Of a stretch of DNA of 64,000 nucleotides, positions 28,366 to 37,504 are shown piece by piece. The DNA lies in the NCBI GenBank assembly GCA_006844705.1, contig SPJS01000200.1, positions 1-64,000 on the forward strand. Direction: 5' to 3'. The notes under the pieces are model-generated. The model was not told the origin of the DNA, made no database searches, and saw only the letters and a list, made by a program, of their open reading frames with translations. The position numbers and the translations under genes are program-made. The first letter of the stretch is position 1; each line of letters opens with the position of its first letter. The DNA comes from Methylococcaceae bacterium. Its GTDB lineage: Bacteria; Pseudomonadota; Gammaproteobacteria; Methylococcales; Methylomonadaceae.

Positions 28366-29343
28366 ATGACAATCAAAGAGGAAAATATATTGAGTCTGGC
28401 GAGGGCTGTTGTTAATGTGGAGCAACAAGCCATTGAATCGTTAAAGCTTCGTATAAACGACGACTTTGTCACAGCCTGTAAACTGATGCTGGCGTGCCAA
28501 GGACGTGTGGTGGTGACCGGCATGGGAAAGTCTGGACATATTGCAGGAAAAATTGCCGCAACCTTGGCTAGTACAGGCACGCCTGCTTTTTTCGTTCATC
28601 CCGGGGAAGCCAGTCATGGCGATCTAGGGATGATTACGTCGCAGGATGTCGTATTGGCATTGTCTAATTCGGGAGAAACAGGAGAGGTGTTGACCATTCT
28701 ACCGATCATCAAACGACTAGGGGTACCCTTTATTGCAATGACAGGCGAGCCGACGTCAACACTGGCTAAATTTGCAACTGTGCATATTAATGTCGCAGTT
28801 GAACAGGAAGCCTGCCCTTTAGGTCTGGCGCCTACGGCCAGCACTACGGCCGCATTAGTCATGGGTGATGCGCTGGCTGTTTCGTTACTGGAAGAACGCG
28901 GGTTTACCCGAGATGATTTTGCGTTGTCTCATCCAGGAGGCAGCCTGGGTAAACGGTTGTTGGTGCACGTCAGTGATTTGATGCATAAAGGAGATGAAAT
29001 TCCTGTGGTCAGAACAAATGACCTGGTATGTGAAGCCTTGCTGGAAATAACCGGCAAAAAAATGGGAATGACCGTCGTGATGGATGATTCTCACCGGGTG
29101 GAAGGTATATTTACCGATGGCGATTTAAGACGTATGCTGGAAAAGCAGATGGATGTTCATCAGGTGGCAATTGATGAAGTAATGACCAAAAACTGTACCA
29201 CCATTACGCCCGAAACGCTGGCGGCTGAGGCCATGCAAATCATGCAAAAAAAGAAAATCAATGCACTGGTGGTCATTGATGAGCAACAATGCCTGGCAGG
29301 TGCGCTATCGATGCATGATTTGCTACAGGCAGGTATCGTTTAA
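28366..29343 (+). CDS. kdsD: Arabinose-5-phosphate isomerase
   Basis: Converts ribulose-5-P to arabinose-5-P, the first step of KDO synthesis for LPS. SIS domain at about 40-175 (VVVTGMGKSGHIAGKIAATLASTG split over residues 47-70; ALSNSGETGEV) followed by paired CBS domains at about 205-325. SHPGGSLGKRLL links the two. 325 residues. Same operon as kdsC, lptC, lptA and lptB. Confidence 0.96.
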   Translation: MTIKEENILSLARAVVNVEQQAIESLKLRINDDFVTACKLMLACQGRVVVTGMGKSGHIAGKIAATLASTGTPAFFVHPGEASHGDLGMITSQDVVLALSNSGETGEVLTILPIIKRLGVPFIAMTGEPTSTLAKFATVHINVAVEQEACPLGLAPTASTTAALVMGDALAVSLLEERGFTRDDFALSHPGGSLGKRLLVHVSDLMHKGDEIPVVRTNDLVCEALLEITGKKMGMTVVMDDSHRVEGIFTDGDLRRMLEKQMDVHQVAIDEVMTKNCTTITPETLAAEAMQIMQKKKINALVVIDEQQCLAGALSMHDLLQAGIV

Positions 29344-29371
29344 AATAATCTTTGGTTAAATTTTTGCTCTT

Positions 29372-29911
29372 ATGAATAATTCACTTGACGCTAATCTAAA
29401 ACAAAAAATTCAAGCTTTAAAACTTATTATTCTGGATGTAGATGGAGTATTAACGGATGGGCGCTTGTTTTTTGACAATGACGGGAGAGAATATAAATGT
29501 TTTCATGCGCGTGATGGGCATGGTGTCAAGCTGCTTCAACGAACAGGTGTTAATGTTGCGGTGATTTCCGGCAGAAAGTCAGCAGCAGTTACCGTAAGAA
29601 TGAAGAATTTAGGTATCGAGCATGTTTACCAGGGCCATGAAAACAAAATTGCCGCGTTTCAAGAAGTTTTGGAAAAAACCGGAGTAAAAGCAGAGCAAGC
29701 GGCACATATGGGAGATGATTTGCTTGATTTACCGCTTATGAAAAGAGTAGGTTGTGCCTTTGCCGTACAGGATGCTAATTTTGTGGTAAAGCAGCATGCT
29801 GATTATTGTACGACAGTGCCGGGTGGTTTGGGCGCGGTGCGAGAAGTGTGTGACTTAATTATGCAAGTGCAAGGAACATTTGACGAGATTGTAAACAGTT
29901 ATTTGCAATGA
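29372..29911 (+). CDS. kdsC: 3-deoxy-manno-octulosonate-8-phosphatase
   Basis: HAD phosphatase releasing KDO from KDO-8-P. Motif I LDVDGVLTDG (nucleophile and acid Asp), motif II VISGRKSAAV, and motif III/IV AAHMGDDLLDLPLM. 179 residues, no cap domain, as usual. Its TGA overlaps the lptC ATG. Confidence 0.96.
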   Translation: MNNSLDANLKQKIQALKLIILDVDGVLTDGRLFFDNDGREYKCFHARDGHGVKLLQRTGVNVAVISGRKSAAVTVRMKNLGIEHVYQGHENKIAAFQEVLEKTGVKAEQAAHMGDDLLDLPLMKRVGCAFAVQDANFVVKQHADYCTTVPGGLGAVREVCDLIMQVQGTFDEIVNSYLQ

Positions 29912-30465
29912 ACAATTACCGGTTCTACATCACCATTACGTTATTGGCCTTGGGGAGCTGGGGGATTTCTGCTTTTCTGCAGCAAACCGAAGTGGAAAAT
30001 TTTGTAGCGACACAGGGCGGTGAAGAATATTTCAGCATCTCTTATGAGAAAATTGAAATGGGGCGTGAGGGGCAACCCGAAAATATTTTGACTGCAGATA
30101 GCATGGCGCATTTTACTGGGAGTGGTATTACCCATTTAGAAAACCCTTACATGGTCATGCATGGCAAAAATGTTCATCCCTGGAAAATTACTTCAGAATC
30201 AGCGGAATTATCAGCAGATGGTGAGAAATTATTTCTCAAAGGGAAGGTCAATATACAGCGCAAGGGAAGTAAAAAAAGCCGACCTATTGTGGTCAACACT
30301 TCTGATCTTGACGTGATGTTACCCAAACATTTTGCGCAGACCAGCCAATGGGCGGAAGTTATTTCTCAAGCGAATCGCACGCAAGGCGTGGGCATGAAGG
30401 TCACTTTTAAAGAACCCGTACATTTGCAATTTCTAAATAAAGTTAAAGGTCGATATAACCATTGA
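29908..30465 (+). CDS. lptC: LPS export ABC transporter periplasmic protein LptC
   Basis: Bitopic inner-membrane protein passing LPS from LptBFG to LptA. One N-terminal helix (FYITITLLALGSWGISAFL) then a periplasmic beta-jellyroll with LTADSMAHF, YMVMHGKNVHPWKITSESAELSADG split across strands, and LSADGEKLFLKGKVNIQRKG. 185 residues. Position between kdsC and lptA confirms the assignment. Confidence 0.93.
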   Translation: MNNYRFYITITLLALGSWGISAFLQQTEVENFVATQGGEEYFSISYEKIEMGREGQPENILTADSMAHFTGSGITHLENPYMVMHGKNVHPWKITSESAELSADGEKLFLKGKVNIQRKGSKKSRPIVVNTSDLDVMLPKHFAQTSQWAEVISQANRTQGVGMKVTFKEPVHLQFLNKVKGRYNH

Positions 30466-30509
30466 ATAACAAACGAAGTACATTATTAACAGTGATAGAG
30501 GGGATTGAA

Positions 30510-31019
30510 ATGAACAGGAAGGTTATGGCCTTGCTGTTAACCCTGCTGGGTTCATCCGGTTCTTATGCCTTGGAAAACGATGCGCAACAGCCGATTTATA
30601 TTGATTCGAATTCGGCAACGTATGATGACAAGAAGCAGACCAGTACCTATACGGGGAATGTAATTACCCGACAGGGCAGTTTAAGGGTTGAGTCAGATAA
30701 ACTGATTGTGTATTTAACTAACGGTACTATTAACAAATTGGTGGCTACCGGTGAGCCCGCCCGGTTTGAACAATTGCCTGCCAAGGGCAAAGAAAAAATA
30801 AAAGGCGAGGCGTTAACGGGTGAGTTTTTTCCTGAAAAAAGCCTGCTTATTCTGAAAAAAGAAGCGGTAGTATGGCAGGGGGGGAATAAATCAGCCAGTG
30901 ATCTGATTCGTTATGACAGCAAAAATGCGCTGATTAAAGCAGGCGAGAAAAGTTCTGATGCCAAGCGGGTACATTCGGTTTTCGTGCCAAAATCTGCCCA
31001 GCAGGATGATCAGCCATGA
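30510..31019 (+). CDS. lptA: Lipopolysaccharide transport periplasmic protein LptA
   Basis: Forms the periplasmic LPS bridge. ATG 30510 has a GAGGGG ribosome site and begins a good signal peptide (MNRKVMALLLTLLGSSGSYA-LE); a TTG at 30462 would add 16 residues overlapping lptC. OstA-like strands: PIYIDSNSATYDDKKQTSTYTG and ATGEPARFEQLPAKGKEKIKG stretches. 169 residues. The stop overlaps the lptB ATG. Confidence 0.93.
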   Translation: MNRKVMALLLTLLGSSGSYALENDAQQPIYIDSNSATYDDKKQTSTYTGNVITRQGSLRVESDKLIVYLTNGTINKLVATGEPARFEQLPAKGKEKIKGEALTGEFFPEKSLLILKKEAVVWQGGNKSASDLIRYDSKNALIKAGEKSSDAKRVHSVFVPKSAQQDDQP

Positions 31020-31741
31020 CACGACTGTTTGCCGATGATTTATGCAAAAGCTATAGCAAACGCCAGGTCGTCAATCACGTCAGTTTTGAAGTCAATACGG
31101 GTGAAGTGGTCGGTTTGCTGGGGCCGAATGGCGCAGGTAAAACCACCAGTTTTTACATGGTGGTGGGATTGATAAAAGCCGATAAAGGCGATATTTTTAT
31201 CGATGACCAAAAACTGACTCAGCATCCTATGCACAGTCGTGCCCGGTTGGGGATTGGTTATCTGGCACAGGAGGCCTCAGTTTTTCGAAAATTATCGGTG
31301 GCGGAAAACTTACGCGCCGTATTGCAGCTGCGTAAAGACTTGACGGCAGGGCAGGCAGAATTGTTGATTGATGAATTACTGGACGAGTTTGGCATTAGCC
31401 ATTTACGAGACCAGAAGGCGATGGGCTTGTCAGGAGGAGAGCGCAGGCGAGTTGAGATTGCCCGCGCATTGGCCAGTGAGCCGCGTTTTATATTGCTGGA
31501 TGAACCGTTTGCGGGTGTTGATCCGATTTCAGTGATCGATCTACAAAAAATAATTGCACATCTTCAGCAGCGGGGCATTGGCATCTTGATTACAGAACAC
31601 AAAGTCAGAGCAACATTGGAAATCTGTGACAGGGCTTATATACTTAATAATGGAGAAGTTATTGCACAAGGGGTGACAGCAGCGATTGTTGATAACCCTG
31701 AAGTACGCAAAGTGTATTTAGGTGATAATTTCAGTTTGTAA
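31016..31741 (+). CDS. lptB: LPS export ABC transporter ATP-binding protein LptB
   Basis: ATPase driving LPS extraction with LptFG (not in window). Walker A GPNGAGKTTSFYM, Q-loop GYLAQEASVFRKL, signature LSGGERRRVEIARALA, Walker B FILLDEPFAGVDP and H-loop ITEHKV. 241 residues. Followed after 14 bases by rpoN, the conserved gammaproteobacterial arrangement. Confidence 0.97.
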   Translation: MTRLFADDLCKSYSKRQVVNHVSFEVNTGEVVGLLGPNGAGKTTSFYMVVGLIKADKGDIFIDDQKLTQHPMHSRARLGIGYLAQEASVFRKLSVAENLRAVLQLRKDLTAGQAELLIDELLDEFGISHLRDQKAMGLSGGERRRVEIARALASEPRFILLDEPFAGVDPISVIDLQKIIAHLQQRGIGILITEHKVRATLEICDRAYILNNGEVIAQGVTAAIVDNPEVRKVYLGDNFSL

Positions 31742-31755
31742 TTAACCAGAGAGAT

Positions 31756-33192
31756 ATGAAACAGTCTTTACAACTTCGTATCGGTCAAAGTTTGACCATG
31801 ACGCCTCAGTTGCAGCAGGCCATCAAACTGTTGCAGTTGTCTACGCTTGATCTTCAGCAAGAGATCCAGCAGGCGTTGGAGTCAAACATGATGCTGGAAG
31901 TGGATGAAGATGAAGGCGTCGTTCAAGAAGTTAATGAAAAGAAGTCGGATTCCCTGGATCAGATGACCAGCGAAGGTTCGCAAACAGATATGCCTGAGGA
32001 ACTGCCTGTCGACAGTAATTGGGAAGATGTCTTTGACTCAATTCAGCCCGCCGGTGGCGAAGTGGGTGAAGCCATAGAATTTGAAACTTTTCGCAGTAAA
32101 GCGGAAACATTGCAGGATCATTTAATCTGGCAACTGGAGATGATCCCGATTTCTGACCGCGATCATGCTATCGCCATGGCGATCATTGATTCAATTGATC
32201 GGGATGGCTATTTAAGTGTGACGCTTCAGGACATTTTTGAAGGCCTGGAAAACCAGTTTGAAGAACTGGAAATGGATGAGGTTGAAGCCGTTTTGCATCG
32301 CGTGCAAAACTTTGACCCTGTCGGCATTGCCGCGCTGGATTTATCTGATTGTCTGAAATTGCAGTTACAGCAATTGTCTGACGATATACCTTATCGAGAA
32401 CAAGCGATCGAACTGGTGTCAAACTATCTTGATTTAATTGGTTCAAATGACTTAAGCAAGCTGATGCGTCGCCTGGATGTGACGGAAATGCAGCTGAAAC
32501 TGATTATGGATTTGATCCGGACTCTGGATCCTAGGCCAGGTGCTTATCTGCAAAATTTTGATTCAGAATATGTTGTCCCTGACGTGTTTGTCAGTAAATT
32601 CAAAGGGCAATGGATTGTCAGCCTGAACCCTGAAATTGCACCAAAACTTCGCGTCAACTCGCTGTACCAGAATTTGATTAAAAGGGCGGATAACAGTAAA
32701 GATAACGTCAGCATGAAAGATCATCTGCAGGAAGCGCGGTGGTTTATAAAAAGCCTGCACAGTAGAAATGACACCTTACTAAGAGTGGCAAAAAGTATTG
32801 TAGAAAAGCAGGCTGACTTTTTTGAACATGGCGCTATCGCAATGAAGCCGATGGTGTTAAGAGATATTGCAGAAGAGCTGGAATTGCATGAATCCACTAT
32901 TTCCCGGGTGACAACGCAGAAATACATGCACACCCCTAATGGGATTATTGAATTCAAATATTTCTTTTCCAGTCATGTCTCGACCGATTCAGGTGGAGAG
33001 TGTTCTGCAACGGCTATCAGAGCATTCATTAAAGAACTGATTAATAACGAATCACCGATCAAGCCGTTGAGCGATAATAAAATTGCTGATGTGCTAAAAG
33101 AAAAAGGGATAAATGTTGCCAGGAGAACCATTGCCAAGTATCGGGAATCAATGTCTATTCCTTCATCCAGTCAGCGTAAAAGAATACTCTGA
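31756..33192 (+). CDS. rpoN: RNA polymerase sigma-54 factor
   Basis: Sigma factor for -24/-12 promoters needing enhancer-binding activators. Region I is Gln/Leu-rich (LRIGQSLTMTPQLQQAIKLL), region II acidic (about 50-110), the core-binding and HTH parts follow, and the RpoN box ARRTIAKYRE is near the C-terminus. 478 residues. A likely target promoter lies at 13913-13928 in this window. Confidence 0.97.
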   Translation: MKQSLQLRIGQSLTMTPQLQQAIKLLQLSTLDLQQEIQQALESNMMLEVDEDEGVVQEVNEKKSDSLDQMTSEGSQTDMPEELPVDSNWEDVFDSIQPAGGEVGEAIEFETFRSKAETLQDHLIWQLEMIPISDRDHAIAMAIIDSIDRDGYLSVTLQDIFEGLENQFEELEMDEVEAVLHRVQNFDPVGIAALDLSDCLKLQLQQLSDDIPYREQAIELVSNYLDLIGSNDLSKLMRRLDVTEMQLKLIMDLIRTLDPRPGAYLQNFDSEYVVPDVFVSKFKGQWIVSLNPEIAPKLRVNSLYQNLIKRADNSKDNVSMKDHLQEARWFIKSLHSRNDTLLRVAKSIVEKQADFFEHGAIAMKPMVLRDIAEELELHESTISRVTTQKYMHTPNGIIEFKYFFSSHVSTDSGGECSATAIRAFIKELINNESPIKPLSDNKIADVLKEKGINVARRTIAKYRESMSIPSSSQRKRIL

Positions 33193-33366
33193 TGAGGTAA
33201 ATATCAGTATTGAACAAGCAGGATTGTAATCTCTGGGTTCTGATGAATCCCAGCTTCGCCGATTCTCGTAAGGGGAATATCAAGGCGGTATCAATGAGTT
33301 TATTGTTTTTTAATGTAAGTAATAAGCAGTAAACTTAATTTTGTTTTTATATACCAGGAGGTATTT

Positions 33367-33657
33367 ATGCAAGTTAGTGTAACTGGTCACCATGTGGATG
33401 TCACTGATTCTCTTAGAAACTATTCAGAAGAAAAAATAAGTAAATTAAAACGACACTTCGACAATGTTACGGATGTGCATGTTATCTTGACTGTTGAAAA
33501 ACTTGAACAAAAAGCCGAAGCCACAGTTCAGGTAAGTGGCGCGAAATTATTCGCCGAAGATTCCCAGGAAGATATGTACAATGCAATAGACAACATGGTT
33601 GACAAACTTGATCGCCAGATTATTAAACACAAGGAAAAAATGAATAATCATAGATAA
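33367..33657 (+). CDS. hpf: Ribosome hibernation promoting factor (short form)
   Basis: Binds the 30S decoding region and promotes inactive ribosome dimers in stationary phase. The 96-residue sequence MQVSVTGHHVDVTDSLRNY with KISKLKRHFDNVTDVHVIL is the short HPF/YfiA type, without the C-terminal dimerisation domain of long HPF. An unusually strong ribosome site AGGAGGT (33356-33362) sits seven bases before the ATG. A 174-bp gap separates it from rpoN, so it may have its own promoter. Confidence 0.95.
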   Translation: MQVSVTGHHVDVTDSLRNYSEEKISKLKRHFDNVTDVHVILTVEKLEQKAEATVQVSGAKLFAEDSQEDMYNAIDNMVDKLDRQIIKHKEKMNNHR

Positions 33658-33673
33658 TTTTCTATGACTAAAT

Positions 33674-33707
33674 CTCCAGTCAGAAAGCCTGTATAGTCTG
33701 GCTGGAG
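33674..33707 (+). terminator. Hairpin between hpf and rapZ (attenuator or weak terminator)
   Basis: CTCCAGTCAG (33674-33683) pairs with CTGGCTGGAG (33698-33707) with one G-U pair and a 14-base loop. The sequence after it (CTCCTTTC) is only moderately T-rich. It lies where ptsN is found in many relatives. Confidence 0.35.
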
Positions 33708-33747
33708 CTCCTTTCAACCGGATTTTAAACCAAAAAATTTACTTTAA

Positions 33748-34605
33748 ATGAAACTGATTATTGTCAGCGGTTTATCCGGAGCAGGCAAAAGTATTGCTCT
33801 GAACACATTGGAAGATTGTGGTTATTTTTGCATTGACAATCTTCCTTTCATCCTAGTGGAAGATTTTGTCCGCCACGTTATGTTGGAAGACAAAATAACC
33901 TACGAAAAAACAGCTATCGGTATTGACGCCCGAAATCAAACGGGCAAATTGATTGGATTTGGCGAAAGTCTTAATTTTATCAGAGCACAGGGAATTCAAT
34001 GTGATGTATTGTATATGCAGGCGGAAGAAAAAATTCTGCTCAAACGCTACAGTGAAACACGTCGCCGCCATCCATTGACCGATCATGAGTTGCCTTTGGT
34101 GGAAGCTCTGAGAAAGGAAAAAGATATTCTCAGACCGGTTGCTAAATGTGCCGACGTGATTTTAGATACGACGCACACCCATTATCATCAGCTGCGAGAA
34201 TTGTTAAAACAGCAAATGGGTGAAGCCGGGCAACGGCAAATGGTCATTCAGTTTTTGTCTTTTGGCTTTAAGCATGGAATCCCCTTGGAAACTGACTTTA
34301 TGTTTGATGTACGTTGTTTGCCTAATCCCTACTGGGTGTCGGAATTACGAGGGCAGACCGGGCGTGATCAGCCGGTTATGGATTTTTTACAAGCCGAGAT
34401 ACAGGTAAAGGAATATCTGGATGATATTTATCAGATGGTTAAAAAATGGGCGCCGCGTTTCGAATCAGAAAATAGAAGCTATTTGACGGTGGCTGTTGGT
34501 TGTACGGGGGGGCAGCACCGTTCAGTTTATCTGGTCGACAGTCTGGCAAAGCGGTTTCAAAACAGTGATCACAATATTATTGTTAGACACAGAGAACTGC
34601 ATTGA
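33748..34605 (+). CDS. rapZ: RNase adapter protein RapZ
   Basis: Nucleotide-binding adapter that in E. coli directs RNase E to the sRNA GlmZ, controlling GlmS. Walker A GLSGAGKS at residues 6-13, TRRRHPLTD, FGFKHGIP and the C-terminal VAVGCTGGQHRSVYL are conserved. 285 residues. Here it follows hpf directly; ptsN before it and the HPr-like npr/ptsO after it, seen in E. coli, are missing. Confidence 0.96.
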   Translation: MKLIIVSGLSGAGKSIALNTLEDCGYFCIDNLPFILVEDFVRHVMLEDKITYEKTAIGIDARNQTGKLIGFGESLNFIRAQGIQCDVLYMQAEEKILLKRYSETRRRHPLTDHELPLVEALRKEKDILRPVAKCADVILDTTHTHYHQLRELLKQQMGEAGQRQMVIQFLSFGFKHGIPLETDFMFDVRCLPNPYWVSELRGQTGRDQPVMDFLQAEIQVKEYLDDIYQMVKKWAPRFESENRSYLTVAVGCTGGQHRSVYLVDSLAKRFQNSDHNIIVRHRELH

Positions 34606-34705
34606 GTTAAATTTAGCATTCTGTAAACAAAAAAAGGAACCCCCGCGACCCTTAGATGTTTGGTTCACGGGAAAATAATTTTAAGAAAATGAATTCGGAA
34701 GCGTT

Positions 34706-36064
34706 ATGTCTACGATAGCTAAGCAAGAAGAGCCAAAGGCCCTGCTTGAAAGAGCACTTCACATTTTGGAAAGTGGGTCTCCAGTTGAAGTTAGAGAGCT
34801 GATTCACAATCTTTTTCCTGCAGAAACAGCCCATATTCTGGAATCCATTGAACCAGAAAGACGTGCCATTGTTTGGTCTGTCATTCCACCGAATGTGATG
34901 GGGGAAATCCTGGTCAGGGTTAATACCGAAGTTGGGCAAGGGTTATTAAAGCTGACGGATCGCACTGATTTGATCAAGGCGACCGAAAACCTTGAATCTG
35001 ACGACATGGTAGATTTACTGCATGTGCTGGAAGAACCATTACTTTCGCAGGTGATGGAGGCCATGGGCATTCATGAACGCAATCGCCTGGAAGTCGCACT
35101 GACATCGGATGATCATTCAGCAGGAGGTTTGATGTCACTGGACGTGTTGACGATCCGGCCGGATGTGACACTGGATGTGGTGCATCGTTATTTGCGCCAG
35201 CAGGGAAATATCCCGCCTGCAACGGATAGCCTGATTGTGGTTGACCGGCAAGACAAGGTAAAAGGTATTTTGCCCATGCATACCTTGTTGATTAAAGATG
35301 GCAATGTAAAAGTGTCGTCGGTGATGGATTATAATGCGACGAAGATCCCTTATAAGATGACGGCCCATGATGTCGCTATTATGTTTGAACAAAGAGATAT
35401 GGTATCGGCACCTGTCGTCACAGAAAAAGGCCGGCTCATGGGGCGCATCACGATTGATGATGTCGTTGATGTGATCAGGGAAGAGGCAGATCACTCCATC
35501 ATGAGTATGGCGGGTCTTGATGAAGAGCAGGATATCTTTGCGCCAGTCATGACCAGTGCGAAAAGACGCGCGGTATGGCTGGGGATTAATTTATGTACCG
35601 CCTTTCTTGCATCCTGGGTCATTGGCTTGTTTGAAGCAACGCTTGCTCAGATTGTCGCATTGGCTGTTTTAATGCCGATTGTGGCCAGTATGGGAGGCAT
35701 TGCCGGTAGCCAGACATTGACTTTGGTTGTTCGTGGCTTAGCGCTACGTCAGGTCAGTAGTGCAAATGCAGGCAGACTGATGTTTAAGGAATTAATGGTA
35801 GGTGGTGTCAACGGATTGCTTTGGGCGGTTGTCGTTGCCATGATCGGCGGTATCTGGTTCCAAAGTATCAATCTCGGGTTGTTATTGGGTGCTGCTATGG
35901 TGATTAATCTGGTCTGTGCCGCGCTTGCTGGGGCAAGTATCCCGGTGATTCTGGATAAAATGGACATCGACCCCGCACTTGCAGGTGGGGTGTTATTGAC
36001 GACGGTCACTGATGTTGTAGGGTTTATGGCATTTCTGGGGTTGGCAACGGCCTTTTTACTCTAA
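34706..36064 (+). CDS. mgtE: Magnesium transporter MgtE
   Basis: Mg2+ channel. Cytosolic N domain (about 10-125), CBS pair (about 130-260, with STIAK... N-terminus and DHSAGGLMSLDVLTI leading in) and a five-helix transmembrane domain starting near AVWLGINLCTAFLASWVIGL. VLMPIVASMGGIAGSQTLTLVVRGLAL forms the pore signature, with Asp near MDIDPALAGGVLLTTVTDVVGF. 452 residues. No M-box-like leader was recognised in the 100 bases upstream. Confidence 0.95.
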   Translation: MSTIAKQEEPKALLERALHILESGSPVEVRELIHNLFPAETAHILESIEPERRAIVWSVIPPNVMGEILVRVNTEVGQGLLKLTDRTDLIKATENLESDDMVDLLHVLEEPLLSQVMEAMGIHERNRLEVALTSDDHSAGGLMSLDVLTIRPDVTLDVVHRYLRQQGNIPPATDSLIVVDRQDKVKGILPMHTLLIKDGNVKVSSVMDYNATKIPYKMTAHDVAIMFEQRDMVSAPVVTEKGRLMGRITIDDVVDVIREEADHSIMSMAGLDEEQDIFAPVMTSAKRRAVWLGINLCTAFLASWVIGLFEATLAQIVALAVLMPIVASMGGIAGSQTLTLVVRGLALRQVSSANAGRLMFKELMVGGVNGLLWAVVVAMIGGIWFQSINLGLLLGAAMVINLVCAALAGASIPVILDKMDIDPALAGGVLLTTVTDVVGFMAFLGLATAFLL

Positions 36065-36069
36065 ACAGA

Positions 36070-36102
36070 AGGTATGATGCTGTGCTGAACAGCATCATAC
36101 CT
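36070..36102. terminator. Bidirectional terminator between mgtE and the winged-helix gene
   Basis: A perfect 14-bp stem AGGTATGATGCTGT / ACAGCATCATACCT with a 5-base loop, followed on the plus strand by TGTTTCGTATTATTTT. It separates two convergent genes (stops at 36064 and 36112). Confidence 0.88.
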
Positions 36103-36111
36103 TGTTTCGTA

Positions 36112-36312
36112 TTATTTTAACGAGAGCGTTTCAGTTCTTCCACTTACTTCAAAGGCCAGCTTATCTTCCTTTGCCAGCCAGCCAATCGCACGCTGAACCT
36201 CTGTTTTGCCCAGCCCTGTTTCTTTTGCAACTTTAGAAACACTGGCTTCACCATTTTGTTCCAGATATTCCCAAATTGCACCTGCTGCTTCACCGATTAC
36301 ATCATTCGACAT
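36112..36312 (-). CDS. Small winged-helix protein (DUF2582-like)
   Basis: A 66-residue protein that is a single winged helix-turn-helix: GAIWEYLEQNGEASVSKVAKE, TGLGKTEVQRAIGWLAKE, then a short wing LAFEVSGRTETLSL. It matches the pattern of DUF2582, a small domain found alone in many bacteria. No ligand or target is known. It lies alone between mgtE (convergent) and minE. Confidence 0.8.
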   Translation of the reverse strand: MSNDVIGEAAGAIWEYLEQNGEASVSKVAKETGLGKTEVQRAIGWLAKEDKLAFEVSGRTETLSLK

Positions 36313-36410
36313 AGTTACCTCTACTTAATGGTTACAAAAATAAAACGTCACTTGAAAAAATAATATCAAAGTATAGTGCTATAAATATTAACTGAAATGA
36401 ATCATTTATA

Positions 36411-36674
36411 TTATTTATGCTGATGTTCTTCAGGGAGAACAATATTGAGCTCCAGCGTCTCCTGATCTTCATCCTGCTCAAAGTTGACAGAGATTGCATC
36501 CTCTGTCACTTGTACATATTTTCTGACAACGGCTAATAATTCTTTTTGTAATTTTGGTAAATAGGAAGGTTGATTACGTTCAGCGCGCTCATGGGCAACC
36601 AGGATTTGTAATCTTTCCTTGGCTAAAGACGCTGATTTAGGTTTATTTGATCTAAAATAATCTAACAGACTCAT
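36411..36674 (-). CDS. minE: Cell division topological specificity factor MinE
   Basis: Stimulates MinD ATPase and drives pole-to-pole oscillation. N-terminal membrane/MinD-binding part MSLLDYFRSNKPKSASLAKERLQILVAHE (split motifs at 1-10 and 18-29), then the dimeric topological domain. 87 residues. Three bases after minD in a minC-minD-minE operon. Confidence 0.96.
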   Translation of the reverse strand: MSLLDYFRSNKPKSASLAKERLQILVAHERAERNQPSYLPKLQKELLAVVRKYVQVTEDAISVNFEQDEDQETLELNIVLPEEHQHK

Positions 36675-36677
36675 TCC

Positions 36678-37484
36678 TTAGCTCCTGAATAATTTGCCTA
36701 AAATACCCTTCTTTTCATCAATAAAACGGTGAGGTTTGTCTTCACCAAGATAACGCGCGACAATATCTACATAGGCTTTTCCGGCATCACTTTGTTCATC
36801 AAGAATAACCGGCAAACCGGCATTTGAAGCATTCAGGACAGATTTTGATTCAGGAATGACCCCCAGTAACTCCAGTGACAGAATGTCCTGGACATCATCA
36901 ACACTAAGCATTTCACCGGCTTTTACCCGTGCCGGTGAATAACGCGAGAGGAGCAGGTATTCATTAATGGGTTCATCGCCGTTTTCTGCGCGGCGGGATT
37001 TACTGGCTAAAATACCAAGCATGCGATCTGAGTCTCTTACCGACGAGACTTCGGGGTTTGTGACAACAAAGGCGTCATCCGCATAATACATGGCCAGATT
37101 CGCGCCTTGCTCAATACCGGCAGGGGAGTCACAAACAACATATTTAAATTCTTTAGACAGCTCTTCCAGCACTTTTCCAACGCCTTCTTTGGTTAAAGCG
37201 TCTTTGTCCCTTGTTTGGGACGCAGGAAGAATAAACAGTTGATTGCAACGTTTGTCTTTGATCAACGTTTGTTTAAGTGAGGCTTCACCATTAATGACAT
37301 TGATGAAGTCGTAGACAACACGTCGTTCACAACCCATGATCAAGTCCAGGTTGCGCAAGCCGACGTCAAAGTCAATAACAGCTGTTTTATGTCCTCTTTT
37401 AGCCAATCCCATGGCAATAGCAGCGCTGGTGGTTGTTTTGCCAACGCCACCTTTACCTGATGTAACGACGATAATTCTGGCCAA
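36678..37484 (-). CDS. minD: Septum site-determining ATPase MinD
   Basis: Deviant Walker A ATPase that recruits MinC to the membrane. KGGVGKTTTSAAIAMGLA at residues 10-27, VIDFDVGLRNLDLIMG and VCDSPAGIEQGA. The C-terminal amphipathic membrane helix reads KGILGKLFRS. 268 residues, typical. Confidence 0.97.
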   Translation of the reverse strand: MARIIVVTSGKGGVGKTTTSAAIAMGLAKRGHKTAVIDFDVGLRNLDLIMGCERRVVYDFINVINGEASLKQTLIKDKRCNQLFILPASQTRDKDALTKEGVGKVLEELSKEFKYVVCDSPAGIEQGANLAMYYADDAFVVTNPEVSSVRDSDRMLGILASKSRRAENGDEPINEYLLLSRYSPARVKAGEMLSVDDVQDILSLELLGVIPESKSVLNASNAGLPVILDEQSDAGKAYVDIVARYLGEDKPHRFIDEKKGILGKLFRS

Positions 37485-37504
37485 TGTAATTCCTCCAGTA
37501 AGAA

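Noticed and set aside
33231-33251. Terminator after rpoN (CTGGG...CCCAG)
   Set aside because: The stem has a bulge and no T-tract, so transcription stop is not supported.
34606-34705. Mg2+-sensing riboswitch before mgtE
   Set aside because: The gap is only about 100 bases and no M-box-like architecture could be traced.
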